From Polycyclovorans algicola TG408 (GTDB taxonomy: Bacteria > Pseudomonadota > Gammaproteobacteria > Nevskiales > Nevskiaceae): a stretch of DNA of 64,000 nucleotides. Both the position numbers and the translations under genes were made by a program. Positions within the stretch are counted from its first letter, which is position 1. Each line of letters begins with the position of its first letter. Below the pieces are notes generated by a model. It was not told the DNA's origin. It saw only the letters and a list, made by a program, of their open reading frames with translations, and did no database searches. The stretch spans positions 2,474,830 through 2,538,829 of the forward strand of contig NZ_JOMH01000001.1 of the NCBI RefSeq assembly GCF_000711245.1, in the 5' to 3' direction. Positions 32,875 to 41,460 of the stretch are shown here, in pieces.

Positions 32875-34629
32875 TTAATCGCTCTTGGCGAGCCTAAAGC
32901 CCACAGTGATGTCCCCAGCTTTGGGGGGGCCGCCGTTACGGGAGGCTGACCGCACGATTATCGGTTGATAAAACCAGGAGCCACCCCGCAACACTCGCTG
33001 TGAACAGTCACCCGAAGTCAAAGCACTGCCATCGGTGGGACCTCCCGCATAGCCGGCTTCCCAACAGTCCTGAACCCATTCCCAGACGTTGCCGTGCACA
33101 TCGTGCAGGCCCCAAGGGTTGGCGGCATAGCTGCCCACCGGCTGGGTCTTCTCCAGATAAACACCGGTCCTGCCACAACCCAGAAAATGATAGTTACCGT
33201 CGTAGTTGGCGCGGTCGTTATGTATGCAGTCACCAAAACTAAATTCCGTGCTGGTTCCCCCACGGGCAACATATTCCCATTCGGCCTCACTCAAAAGGCG
33301 ATAGCGCTTGCCGGTCTTGCGGCTCAGCCACTGCACGTATTGTTGGGTGTCTTCCCAACTCACGTTGATGACCGGACGACGGCCACGACCCCAGCCCCGC
33401 TCATCGTCAGGCCGCTTGCTGCAACCGCCCGCCGCGTAGCAAGCGTCCCACTCGTCAAACGTCACCTCGTACTTGCCCACCCAGAAAGATGACACTTGAA
33501 CCCCGCGCACCGGCTTTTCATGTGGGAAGCCCTTGCCGCTGAGGTCTCCCATACGAAAGCTGCCGCCGGGAATCTTCACCATCTCGGGGCATTCAGGGCA
33601 GTCCATAGCATTCGTGCCTGCCGCTGCAGTCGGCAATACCGCTCGTGGCAGCGCCTGCTGTACGGATGGCTGGGCTTGAGGTGGCTGCGGCTGCGGCCTT
33701 GGCCGCGCCAGGGCGGCCAGCTCAATATTCGCCGTCGCGGCATAGGCGCTATTGGGATAGCTCTGCACAAATTGCCGCCAGGTGGCCTCGCTGCCCGCAC
33801 GCCGGGCGGCCTGAAAGGCCAAAAGCTCAGGGTCTAGGGAGATTGCTTGCGCCGGGGCAGCGGCCATGCCAGGCGACGGGGGGGTGAAGTAAAACCGCCC
33901 AGACAGCGGGGGGCCGTAAACAAAGGGTTCCTGCTGGCGGTTGGTCATCCGTAGCACTTCGGTGCGCACTTCACCCCAAAGGTCTCGGATTTCAAGTCCC
34001 GGGGTCTTCAGACCCTGCAGCAGGGCGGTGGTGAAGGGGCTGTTGCGACCGGTGCCGTCGGCGGCGCGGCTGCCGTCTCTAGCTGCATAGACCACTTGCA
34101 GGTTGTCGATGGGCTCGATACGCGCCAAGCCGCGAAATGCACTGCGCGTGCCGCTGCGCCGGGTCATGTTGTTGACCAGCGGGTTGTCGCGGCAGGCATC
34201 CAGAAACACGATCCCCAGCCGTGAGGCGCCGACTATGTCCATCACGTCGTTTAACCGCACAGTTTGAAGCGCAGCAACGGCCTCACTTTCTAGCTTGGCG
34301 TCTACCGGGATCAGGTAGTTCTGCCCGTTCAGCTCCATGCCGTGGCCGGCGTAGAACAGCACGGCCATTTCCGAGCCTGCCGCCTTGCCGGCGAATGCCG
34401 ACAGCGCCTGTTCCATCCGACTCTTGCCGGCATCGGTCACTACATCCACCGCAAACCCGGCCGAACGCAGCGCAGTGCTGACATCGGCCGCGTCGTTGCC
34501 GGGATTGGCCAACCGCGAGGTGTGTTGATAGGTGGCATTGCCAATCACCAGTGCCACTCGTGCAGCGGCCGCCGGCTGCGCGATGATCATGAGCAGCACG
34601 GCCACCAGCCACCCGAATTTAAGCTTCAT
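32875..34629 (-). CDS. Exported caspase-like protease with FGE/C-type-lectin domain
   Basis: A 584-residue protein. The ATG at 34629 gives a signal peptide (GWLVAVLLMIIAQPAAA). Caspase motifs are FYAGHGMELNG and FLDACRDNPL. The FGE domain starts at CPECPEM, keeps all strands (MGDLSGKG, VGKYEVTFDEWDACYAAGGC, GNVWEWVQDC) and ends RGGSWFYQPIIVRSAS. Its 3' end differs from both templates at many non-adenine positions, so it is the least clear DGR target. The GC-GGA-GC hairpin found after the other VRs is not evident here. The upstream element lies 38 nt before the start. Confidence 0.86.
   Translation of the reverse strand: MKLKFGWLVAVLLMIIAQPAAAARVALVIGNATYQHTSRLANPGNDAADVSTALRSAGFAVDVVTDAGKSRMEQALSAFAGKAAGSEMAVLFYAGHGMELNGQNYLIPVDAKLESEAVAALQTVRLNDVMDIVGASRLGIVFLDACRDNPLVNNMTRRSGTRSAFRGLARIEPIDNLQVVYAARDGSRAADGTGRNSPFTTALLQGLKTPGLEIRDLWGEVRTEVLRMTNRQQEPFVYGPPLSGRFYFTPPSPGMAAAPAQAISLDPELLAFQAARRAGSEATWRQFVQSYPNSAYAATANIELAALARPRPQPQPPQAQPSVQQALPRAVLPTAAAGTNAMDCPECPEMVKIPGGSFRMGDLSGKGFPHEKPVRGVQVSSFWVGKYEVTFDEWDACYAAGGCSKRPDDERGWGRGRRPVINVSWEDTQQYVQWLSRKTGKRYRLLSEAEWEYVARGGTSTEFSFGDCIHNDRANYDGNYHFLGCGRTGVYLEKTQPVGSYAANPWGLHDVHGNVWEWVQDCWEAGYAGGPTDGSALTSGDCSQRVLRGGSWFYQPIIVRSASRNGGPPKAGDITVGFRLAKSD
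32885..33002 (-). repeat. Divergent VR-equivalent segment
   Basis: Positionally equal to the VRs and alignable to TR2 at protein level (RGGSW, RSASRN, GFRLA), but nucleotide changes are not adenine-biased. It is likely an inactive or differently templated site. Confidence 0.45.
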
Positions 34630-34667
34630 CAACCCTCTCCCTTGTCACCCGGTGCCCATAGTTTGTT

Positions 34668-34679
34668 TATCGGGATGGG
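34668..34679 (-). promoter_or_regulatory. CCCATCCCGATA element
   Basis: An exact copy, 38 nt before the ATG at 34629. Confidence 0.75.
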
Positions 34680-34786
34680 GCTTGAACTCGGCTCAGCCGA
34701 GGCCAGGCCACAACTTGACGTTCGTGCCAGGCGCCTCAATCAGGCGCGAAGCAGGTCAACCCCGAAAACACCGATCTGCAAGACCG

Positions 34787-35344
34787 TTACGAGGCCCAGC
34801 AGGCAGCGGCGCGCAGACTCTCGACATCCATCCCCGGACTGGGCGGCACAGAAAGTCGATGTGCCAGTGCGCGCCCATCTCTACACACCACCAGCGCTTC
34901 CCACATCGGCTGCAGGTAATCCGGCATGGGGCCGACGCTGTCATCCCAGTAGCTGTTGGGGTTAAGGAGCACTGCGGCGCTACCGAGCGTGTGCGCTACC
35001 CCTTCAGACGCAGACGAGAACCAAACCACGGCACCCGAGGGCTTGTGAAGCGCAAAGATGGCCTGACAGGACGTACCGCAGCCGACTTCCTGCATCACCC
35101 AACAACCGGCGAAGTTGGCGGGCTTGTCGCGCGCTTCGGCAACGCGGGTTCGATACAGCGCGCTCAGTCCGCGGTCGTCCCGCGCTTTCAGATCGGTGCG
35201 CTGACAGTTCTCCGCCGCAGGCGGTAGGTGCTGGAACGCGGCCTGCGCGGCAGGATCGAGCCTGTCATATTCGCTTTCAGCAGCCGCAGGGCCTATCGCC
35301 AGCCCTGACAGGAAAAGTGAGAGTGCCACGGGGTACAACCTCAT
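34787..35344 (-). CDS. Exported protein of unknown function
   Basis: A 185-residue product from the ATG at 35344, with a signal peptide (YPVALSLFLSGLAIGPAAA). The mature part has an even number of cysteines, including CWVMQEVGCGTSC, and a compact alpha/beta look, but no family is recognised. It lies last in a minus-strand run with three caspase genes (39.8 to 35.45 kb), separated from the nearest by about 100 nt, so it may be co-transcribed with them. Confidence 0.65.
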   Translation of the reverse strand: MRLYPVALSLFLSGLAIGPAAAESEYDRLDPAAQAAFQHLPPAAENCQRTDLKARDDRGLSALYRTRVAEARDKPANFAGCWVMQEVGCGTSCQAIFALHKPSGAVVWFSSASEGVAHTLGSAAVLLNPNSYWDDSVGPMPDYLQPMWEALVVCRDGRALAHRLSVPPSPGMDVESLRAAACWAS

Positions 35345-35450
35345 TCTGTGCACGGGAACGCCTCGTCTAAGGTTTTGAAAGGCTCAGCGGCAACGGCGAC
35401 AGCAATAGGGCCAGGGCAAGAAAAGTCTCTGTCGTAGGTGGCCAGCGTCC

Positions 35451-36845
35451 TCATTTGCGGCGCCCCCGGGCCAGATAATCCCGGCACCCAGAGGTCAAAA
35501 TCGCATACTGCGGGTCAAACTGCGATCGCATCATGGATGCCTCCGTGTCGGCCAAAGCGCTGCAGGATCCACCGATTGCACGGCGGGCATTGATGGCAAC
35601 CTGCATAAAGGCAAGGTCGTAGCACTGGCCCGCTTCACTGAACGGCGCCGCGGCGCGGTGCATGTCCTTGAGGGCCTGGTTAAGTTGCCACCGGGTGATG
35701 GCTGAACAATCGCTCGTGCAGTCGCGGCACTTGGCCAGGCTCCGCTGGGCCAATGACACCTCGACCGAAAGATTCAGGCCAAATTCCGAGGGTATGTCGA
35801 TTGGCGGCTTTGGCCGCCCCGCTGCTTCCTGTTCCGCTTGCAGGGCCAAAAAGGCAGCCGCGAGATCCGGAAGGGGCTCGAGGCTGTCGGTATCGAGCGA
35901 GTAGCGATCCCCACCCGTCGGAAGTTCATCCAGCAGGCTTCGGGCGGCATCGGCAAATTGCCCTGCGGGATAACGCCCGAGATAGGCCTCGACAAGGTCT
36001 CTGCGACCGCTGGTCTTCACGGTGTCCCAGAAAGCCATCTCAGCGGAAGCGCCTGGTGCCATCGCCACCTCGGCGCCCCCCGGCCGGAAATAGAAAGGCT
36101 GCTCAAGGCTGCTCAATCGCCAAGGTACTTGCGCACCGTCGGTTTGCTCTCTCACACGCCGTGACACGGCCCCGAATAAATCATCAATTCGCATGCCCGG
36201 CTCTGTGAGCTGGGCGACGAGCGCGCTGGCAAACAGACTGCGCCCACGGGCGTCCGTTCGTGCCACCTGACCCGGGGAGGCAGAGTAGGCAATAAAGCCA
36301 CCTGCCGGCGCCGAGACGCGTGCAAGACCACGACCCAAACCCGCCGATCGCAAGCCGGTGGGCAGCGGGCTGTCGCGGCAGGCATCGAGGATGAGAATGC
36401 TCATCCGCCCTGAGGCAGAGTCCAGCCGACGCTTGACGCTGTTGACCGAGACCGCACTTACACTCAAATCGTCAATGTGCTGAATATCGGCGTCGTCACT
36501 GGTCAGCAGGTAGTTGTCGTCCGTACCCGCCACGGCATGGCCGACGTAGTAAAAGAGGGCGGCCTCGCCATTCTCAGAAGCGTCGGCCAGGGTCCTGAGA
36601 TGACGGTAGAGCTGGGCACGGGTCACGTTTCTTTGCACCGAGTCGCCGACCAGTTTGAAACCCACCGCTTGCAGCGCGGTGGCTACCTCCGCCGCGTCCG
36701 CCGAGGCATGGCTGACCGACGGCGCCCGGCTGTAGGTTTCATTGGCCACCACCAGCGCAAGGCGGTTGGCTGATGCGGTTCCACTCATGCCCACGGCCAT
36801 CAAAAGGCAGAGCAGAACATTAAGGGGGCGCGATATCACCATCAT
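35451..36845 (-). CDS. Exported caspase-like protease with cysteine-rich C-terminal region
   Basis: A 464-residue protein starting at ATG 36845 (a second ATG follows). The signal peptide is LNVLLCLLMAVGMSGTASA. The caspase motif around the His is FYYVGHAVAG, with Ala where others have Gly; the Cys motif is LDACRDSPL, so the dyad is kept. A linker with LVEAYLGRYPAGQFADAA follows, then a C-terminal region with at least seven cysteines (CRDCTSDC and others) of unknown type. No FGE domain. It begins 34 nt after the previous gene and has no own upstream element, so it belongs to the operon starting at 39773. Confidence 0.82.
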   Translation of the reverse strand: MMVISRPLNVLLCLLMAVGMSGTASANRLALVVANETYSRAPSVSHASADAAEVATALQAVGFKLVGDSVQRNVTRAQLYRHLRTLADASENGEAALFYYVGHAVAGTDDNYLLTSDDADIQHIDDLSVSAVSVNSVKRRLDSASGRMSILILDACRDSPLPTGLRSAGLGRGLARVSAPAGGFIAYSASPGQVARTDARGRSLFASALVAQLTEPGMRIDDLFGAVSRRVREQTDGAQVPWRLSSLEQPFYFRPGGAEVAMAPGASAEMAFWDTVKTSGRRDLVEAYLGRYPAGQFADAARSLLDELPTGGDRYSLDTDSLEPLPDLAAAFLALQAEQEAAGRPKPPIDIPSEFGLNLSVEVSLAQRSLAKCRDCTSDCSAITRWQLNQALKDMHRAAAPFSEAGQCYDLAFMQVAINARRAIGGSCSALADTEASMMRSQFDPQYAILTSGCRDYLARGRRK

Positions 36846-36879
36846 TGAGCCAGTTATTTTTCTGCCGTCTTCCCAGAGC

Positions 36880-38703
36880 CTATGATTCAGAGAGCAATCT
36901 GGCTGAGCAGGCCTCATAATCTGAAATCCCTTTTGGCTCCAAGCGGCGTAGGTTGTTGTTGCATTCTTGGAGTCTCCCCGTAAACCTTTGGGCTACACGG
37001 CTGGGTTCGGTTCCCATCAATCCAGCCGTCATAATCTCGATTGCCAAAGGATAGTGATCTCCGCCCTGCGCCCCGGGCTGAAAAGAGGTTTGAATAAATT
37101 GACCGATCTCGGAAATAAACAAATACTCAAAGACCATTGGAGTAACTTTCGAAGACTCTGCACCAAATAGATTCCGGCTTTCGCAAACAACGCCATAACC
37201 AAACCCTGGTGCAGGAAAATCATTTCCGTATGAGCGAAGTGCGGTCACTTGACAATCATTTCGGGTCTCCATCTTAGAAGGAAACCCTTCTATTGCCGTG
37301 CTGGGTTCCACGGTCTGTAGCCATGCGAACCTCTCCCCTTCGCCAAGGGGAAAAACCTTTCCTGAAGTTTGAACATCAACCAACTTCTCAGTATTTTTAA
37401 TTCCCGCATCAGAAATGGAAATCAGGGAGAGAAGCCCGCCCATGGCCACAACTCCGTTTGTGGATAAGTCCATGCTTTCTGTTTTAGTTTGACTGGAGTA
37501 GCGAAGTATTCCTGGCAGGCCATCCGCGACTATTTTCATTCCTGATCCAACCTGCTGCTGCGTCACAGCACCGTCCTGAATTTTTTGCAGGTCAAGATCA
37601 TACTCGATTGTTTTTTCATAGCTGAGTGTTCGCGTCTCGAATGGAAAATTAAAGAATGGGTCACTTTCAAGCTTCGATACAAGCTGCGGATCAAGCAGTC
37701 CACGAATATCATCCGGCAGTTTCATCTGTCGGTGCGTCTGATTCAAACGGTCAAAATCGATTGTGCCGACATCAAGGGTTTGCTGCGGCGCCGTACTCGA
37801 AGGTTGCAGCATCAGGCGCGCAAGCTCTGCAAACTGGCCTTCTGGGTAAGATTGAAGATACTGACGCACCCGATCTGGATTCGGCTGCTCTCGGATCTGC
37901 TCCCAAAGGGCGAGTTCGGCGTTGCTTCCCTGCCGCGCCGGGGGAATGAAATAGAGGACGGACTCCAGGTTGCTTTCGCGAACCGGCACCTGCTGGCCGT
38001 TGCTTGCCTCGCGAACCCGGCGGGTCACCTCCGCCAGCGCGTCGTCCACTCTCAGTCCTGGGACCGTCAGAACCTCCAGTAGTGCGCCGGTGAAGAGCCC
38101 ATTTCTTGCTCGACCATCCATGGCGGCCTGCCCTTCGTCCGCCGCATACGCGATCAGGGTGCCGAGTGGGGCTGCAACACGGGTGAGGCCGACGGTGGAG
38201 CTTGATCTCGTTCGGCTGGGCAAGGGGTTGTCACGACAGGCGTCGAGAATCACGAGGTTGATTCCGCTTCCGCGTTGGCCGATCCGCTGCAAAACACGCT
38301 GTAACGATAAAGCGTAGTCCGGAACATCCTCAAAGACCGTCAAACCGCCATCGTCGACCGGCAGCAGAAAGTTGTCGCCGTCACCCGCAATTCCATGCCC
38401 TGCGAAGTAGAACAGAGCGGTGTCTCCGGGCGCGGCGGCCTCGGCCAGATCGCGCACCAAGCGATTGAGCTGAACCAGACTGACGTTCTGGTGGACCTGG
38501 TTGCCGACCAGGCTGAAGCCCAGCTCCTTGAGCTTGGCACCGATGTCAGTCGCGTCGTTTCCGGCATTCGCGAGCTGTGGGGCGCGCTCATAGCGGTCGT
38601 TGCCAATCACCAAAGCAACCTTTTGCGAGGCAGATGCCGCGGCCGAGAACAGTAGCGATAACGCAATGACAGACAACTTGACGACAGCACATTTCATTTT
38701 CAT
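36880..38703 (-). CDS. Exported caspase-like protease with large unknown C-terminal domain
   Basis: A 607-residue protein with a signal peptide (KLSVIALSLLFSAAASA), caspase motifs FYFAGHGIAG and ILDACRDNPL, and the conserved linker LWEQIREQPNPDRVRQYLQSYPEG. The last 280 residues form a domain I do not recognise, AT-richer than the protease part, with strand-rich sequence and few cysteines. This domain replaces the FGE module of the paralogues. No upstream element lies directly before it; the nearest is before the 39773 gene, 90 nt upstream of which the two genes are separated. Confidence 0.83.
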   Translation of the reverse strand: MKMKCAVVKLSVIALSLLFSAAASASQKVALVIGNDRYERAPQLANAGNDATDIGAKLKELGFSLVGNQVHQNVSLVQLNRLVRDLAEAAAPGDTALFYFAGHGIAGDGDNFLLPVDDGGLTVFEDVPDYALSLQRVLQRIGQRGSGINLVILDACRDNPLPSRTRSSSTVGLTRVAAPLGTLIAYAADEGQAAMDGRARNGLFTGALLEVLTVPGLRVDDALAEVTRRVREASNGQQVPVRESNLESVLYFIPPARQGSNAELALWEQIREQPNPDRVRQYLQSYPEGQFAELARLMLQPSSTAPQQTLDVGTIDFDRLNQTHRQMKLPDDIRGLLDPQLVSKLESDPFFNFPFETRTLSYEKTIEYDLDLQKIQDGAVTQQQVGSGMKIVADGLPGILRYSSQTKTESMDLSTNGVVAMGGLLSLISISDAGIKNTEKLVDVQTSGKVFPLGEGERFAWLQTVEPSTAIEGFPSKMETRNDCQVTALRSYGNDFPAPGFGYGVVCESRNLFGAESSKVTPMVFEYLFISEIGQFIQTSFQPGAQGGDHYPLAIEIMTAGLMGTEPSRVAQRFTGRLQECNNNLRRLEPKGISDYEACSARLLSES

Positions 38704-38792
38704 AACTCGGAACTCATCAGTGGTTTTACCAATCGTTCAGGCGACTTGGGGGAGAGCGTTCGCCCACACATGTAGCCCGAATACAGTAGGTT

Positions 38793-39773
38793 TTACGGAG
38801 GTGTTGCCATGCTCGCGCCTGGCCCTGCCAGATAGACTTCGCCAAACAGCGACTCGTTGACCCACGGGATCTGTCGATTCTGGGTAATGCGGGCCACTTC
38901 AGCCCTCACCCGTCCCATGGCAAGACGTATCTCAAGACCCGGCTGCGGCAGCACCGTCAGCAGCGCTTGCGTGAAGGGGCTGTTGTTGCCAACGCCATCG
39001 GCGGCGACGTTGTCGGGGTCCGTGGCAAAAGCGATCAACGTGCCGCCCGTTTGCGATGACACGCGCGCCAAACCGCGCCCAATACTGCGAGTCGCCACCG
39101 TTCGACGCATCCTGTTGGAAAAGGGGTTGTCCCGGCAGGCGTCCATGAGGATCAGCCGAGTCTGGGCACCGCTGACAGCACCAAGAAGGTCGTAGAGCTT
39201 GTAAGCCTCTTCAGATAGCGCAAGGTCGTCCTGCAACACCGCGTCAATTGGCAGCAGATAGTTGGCACCATCGACCTGAATGCCGTGGCCAGCATAGAAG
39301 ACCAGCGCCACGTCGGCGTCACTGGCGCTGCGGCCGAACTCGATGACCCGCCGCCCAAGGTCACGCCGTGTCGCATTCTTCACCGTGGTGACGGAGAAGC
39401 CAAGACCGCGAAGCGTTTCCGCCATTGCATCGGTATCTCGCCCCGGGTTGGGCAACTGCGGAACATGCTGGTATGCGCCGTTGCCAATGACCAGCGCCAC
39501 GCGCTGCTCGACATGATGCGAAGGCTGCTCGATGCCCTGCCAACTCTCGACGGGCGAGAAAACTGGCTGTGTAACCACCGCAGGCGTCGTCACAACTTCA
39601 CGTTCCGCAGGTTCGGGGTAGGCCGCAGCTTCACGTTGCACATAAGGCCCGGCCGCGTTCCGCACAAACTCACGCGAAGGCTCTGGGGAAGCCAGCCCTA
39701 TTACATCCCTTTCGCCAGATGAAGCACAGGCAGCGCATAGCAACACGACCGATAACGCCACTGTAGTGCGCAC
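38793..39773 (-). CDS. Lipoprotein-like caspase-like protease
   Basis: A 326-residue protein. I prefer the GTG at 39773, 7 nt after GAGGAGA, over the GTG at 39779. The N-terminus (ALSVVLLCAACASSG) looks like a lipoprotein signal, with the second Cys as the likely lipidated residue. A spacer of about 65 residues leads to the caspase domain (YAGHGIQ, DACRDNPF), which is very close to the first gene of the window. It ends shortly after the protease domain, so it is a stripped-down caspase held at the membrane. First gene of the operon running to 35451. Confidence 0.83.
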   Translation of the reverse strand: MRTTVALSVVLLCAACASSGERDVIGLASPEPSREFVRNAAGPYVQREAAAYPEPAEREVVTTPAVVTQPVFSPVESWQGIEQPSHHVEQRVALVIGNGAYQHVPQLPNPGRDTDAMAETLRGLGFSVTTVKNATRRDLGRRVIEFGRSASDADVALVFYAGHGIQVDGANYLLPIDAVLQDDLALSEEAYKLYDLLGAVSGAQTRLILMDACRDNPFSNRMRRTVATRSIGRGLARVSSQTGGTLIAFATDPDNVAADGVGNNSPFTQALLTVLPQPGLEIRLAMGRVRAEVARITQNRQIPWVNESLFGEVYLAGPGASMATPP

Positions 39774-39804
39774 AAGCACTCTCCTCGCGGGTGTATGCAG
39801 ACTT

Positions 39805-39816
39805 TATCGGGATGGG
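39805..39816 (-). promoter_or_regulatory. CCCATCCCGATA element
   Basis: An exact copy, 31 nt before the GTG at 39773. Confidence 0.75.
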
Positions 39817-39922
39817 GTGTTGCTACTGGACTTCCCCCAGTGCAGCAGGCAGCCAGCAGCCCACCGTCAGATCAAGGAGCTACACCACGTCAAGGGACAC
39901 GATCACACGATCGGCTTGGGAC

Positions 39923-39934
39923 CCCATCCCGATA
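39923..39934 (+). promoter_or_regulatory. CCCATCCCGATA element
   Basis: An exact copy before the second serpin; 74 nt to its first ATG, longer than elsewhere. Confidence 0.7.
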
Positions 39935-40008
39935 GTTCCACTGCAGGCGGGGCGCAACTCTAGACCTGACTTGTCCATGAAATTCCTGACACATGTGGAG
40001 CGTGAGCA

Positions 40009-41394
40009 ATGCAGCCCAATTTGCAAATCACTGTCAGTCCTGTAGCGAGGGTCCGACATTCGGAGGGCGCTCGGCTCATGCAACGGGCAATGGGTGTCAC
40101 CGTGATGATTGTGCTTGGTATCGCCTGCGCGGGGCATCTATCGTCGGCTAGCGCGGCTACCGATCCAACAACGTCTGCGCCCGATGTCGAGGGCTTTACT
40201 GCCGAGCACACGGACTCATCCCATGGAGTAGATGGCGGGCAGCCGATCGTTGATCAGGCTGATGCCGCCAGCCATAACGACCCGACTGCGAACTCAACAC
40301 TGTCAAAGTTGGGACTCTCGCTGCTGATTCAAAGGCTGGCTTCGGCGCCGCGTGACAACGTCATGCTCTCTCCTACCAGCGTCGGGGCTGCCCTAGGGTT
40401 GCTCGCGCAAGGGGCGCGAGGTGAAGCGGCTACGGCGCTCGCCAAAGTATTCGGACTGAGCCTGCCTGAAGATGCCGCCTTGCTCGAGAAGGTGGGAGAC
40501 GGCTTAAAGGCGTTGAAAGATGCCACTGGCGAGAATATTCAGTTCAGCAGCGCCAACGCGCTCTACCATTCGCCAGATCTAATGCCGTTGGCGTCCTTTG
40601 TAGAGAGGGCCGAGGAGGGCTTTGGCGCCATGATTCAGAGCGTCGATTTCGCATCACCAGAGACTCTTGGCGAAATCAATCAATGGTTCAAGGGCGAAAC
40701 GGGAGGGAAAATTCCCGAACTCCTCACCGACCTGTCGCCCAGCACGAGATTTCTAATCGGCAATGCCCTGTATTTCAAGGGCACATGGCTGCACCCATTT
40801 GACCCTTCGAAAACTCGGCCGCTACCTTTTGTGGCAACAACGGGCAAGCGAGATGTGCCCAGCCTCCATGACGAACGGCCGCTTCACTACGCCCAGAAAC
40901 CCGGGTATCAGGCGGTGCAGATCCCCTTCGCGGGCGAGCGCTTCGTCCTGACCGTCCTGCTGCCGGACAGAGAAAGCAACCCGGAAGCGGTACTCAAATC
41001 CTTCACACCCGAGTCGTTTGCAGAATCGTTGAGCTTTGTCTCGGCCAGGACGCAACCCGTGCAGCTGCGACTGCCAAAATTTGATCTAACCGATGGTGGC
41101 GAATACCGCGAAACGCTCGAAGCGATTGGCCTGGCACCCATCTTTGCAGCCGATGCCGATTTTGGCGGTATGGCCAACGAACCGCTGACCGTGAGCAGCG
41201 TTGTGCACAAGACCACGTTCACCGTGGATGAAGAAGGTGCCGAAGCCAGTGCCGCGACGGCCATTATTGGTGTGCGCAGTGCAGCACCAATGGCAGCGCC
41301 CGTCGATTTCACCGTAGACCGACCATTTATCGCCGCCTTGGTTGATCGGGCGAGTGGCGGTGCAGTAATGCTAGCGGTGATCTCTGAGCCTTGA
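40009..41394 (+). CDS. Exported serpin
   Basis: A 461-residue serpin. The ATG at 40009 has GGAG 8 nt before it, but the signal peptide (MGVTVMIVLGIACAGHLSSA) begins later, so the in-frame ATG at 40078 with GGAGG is a real alternative. Hallmarks: MLSPTSVGAALGLLAQGARG, FLIGNALYFKGTW, hinge EEGAEASAATAI and DFTVDRPFIAAL. With alpha-1-antitrypsin spacing P2-P1 falls on Arg-Ser in GVRSAAP; a shift of one residue would make Arg the P1, suited to trypsin or Arg-specific caspase-like enzymes. It is divergent from the caspase operon at 39773. Confidence 0.9.
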   Translation: MQPNLQITVSPVARVRHSEGARLMQRAMGVTVMIVLGIACAGHLSSASAATDPTTSAPDVEGFTAEHTDSSHGVDGGQPIVDQADAASHNDPTANSTLSKLGLSLLIQRLASAPRDNVMLSPTSVGAALGLLAQGARGEAATALAKVFGLSLPEDAALLEKVGDGLKALKDATGENIQFSSANALYHSPDLMPLASFVERAEEGFGAMIQSVDFASPETLGEINQWFKGETGGKIPELLTDLSPSTRFLIGNALYFKGTWLHPFDPSKTRPLPFVATTGKRDVPSLHDERPLHYAQKPGYQAVQIPFAGERFVLTVLLPDRESNPEAVLKSFTPESFAESLSFVSARTQPVQLRLPKFDLTDGGEYRETLEAIGLAPIFAADADFGGMANEPLTVSSVVHKTTFTVDEEGAEASAATAIIGVRSAAPMAAPVDFTVDRPFIAALVDRASGGAVMLAVISEP

Positions 41395-41460
41395 TTGATA
41401 GATCAAAGGCAATCGAAGAATAACTCCGATTTAAGTAATTTTCACAAGAGGTAAAATTTT

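Noticed and set aside
36940-36970. AAC-rich stretch in the 36880 gene as a third template repeat
   Set aside because: It is a three-Asn run inside a coding region (QECNNNLRRL) with no similarity to the VRs.
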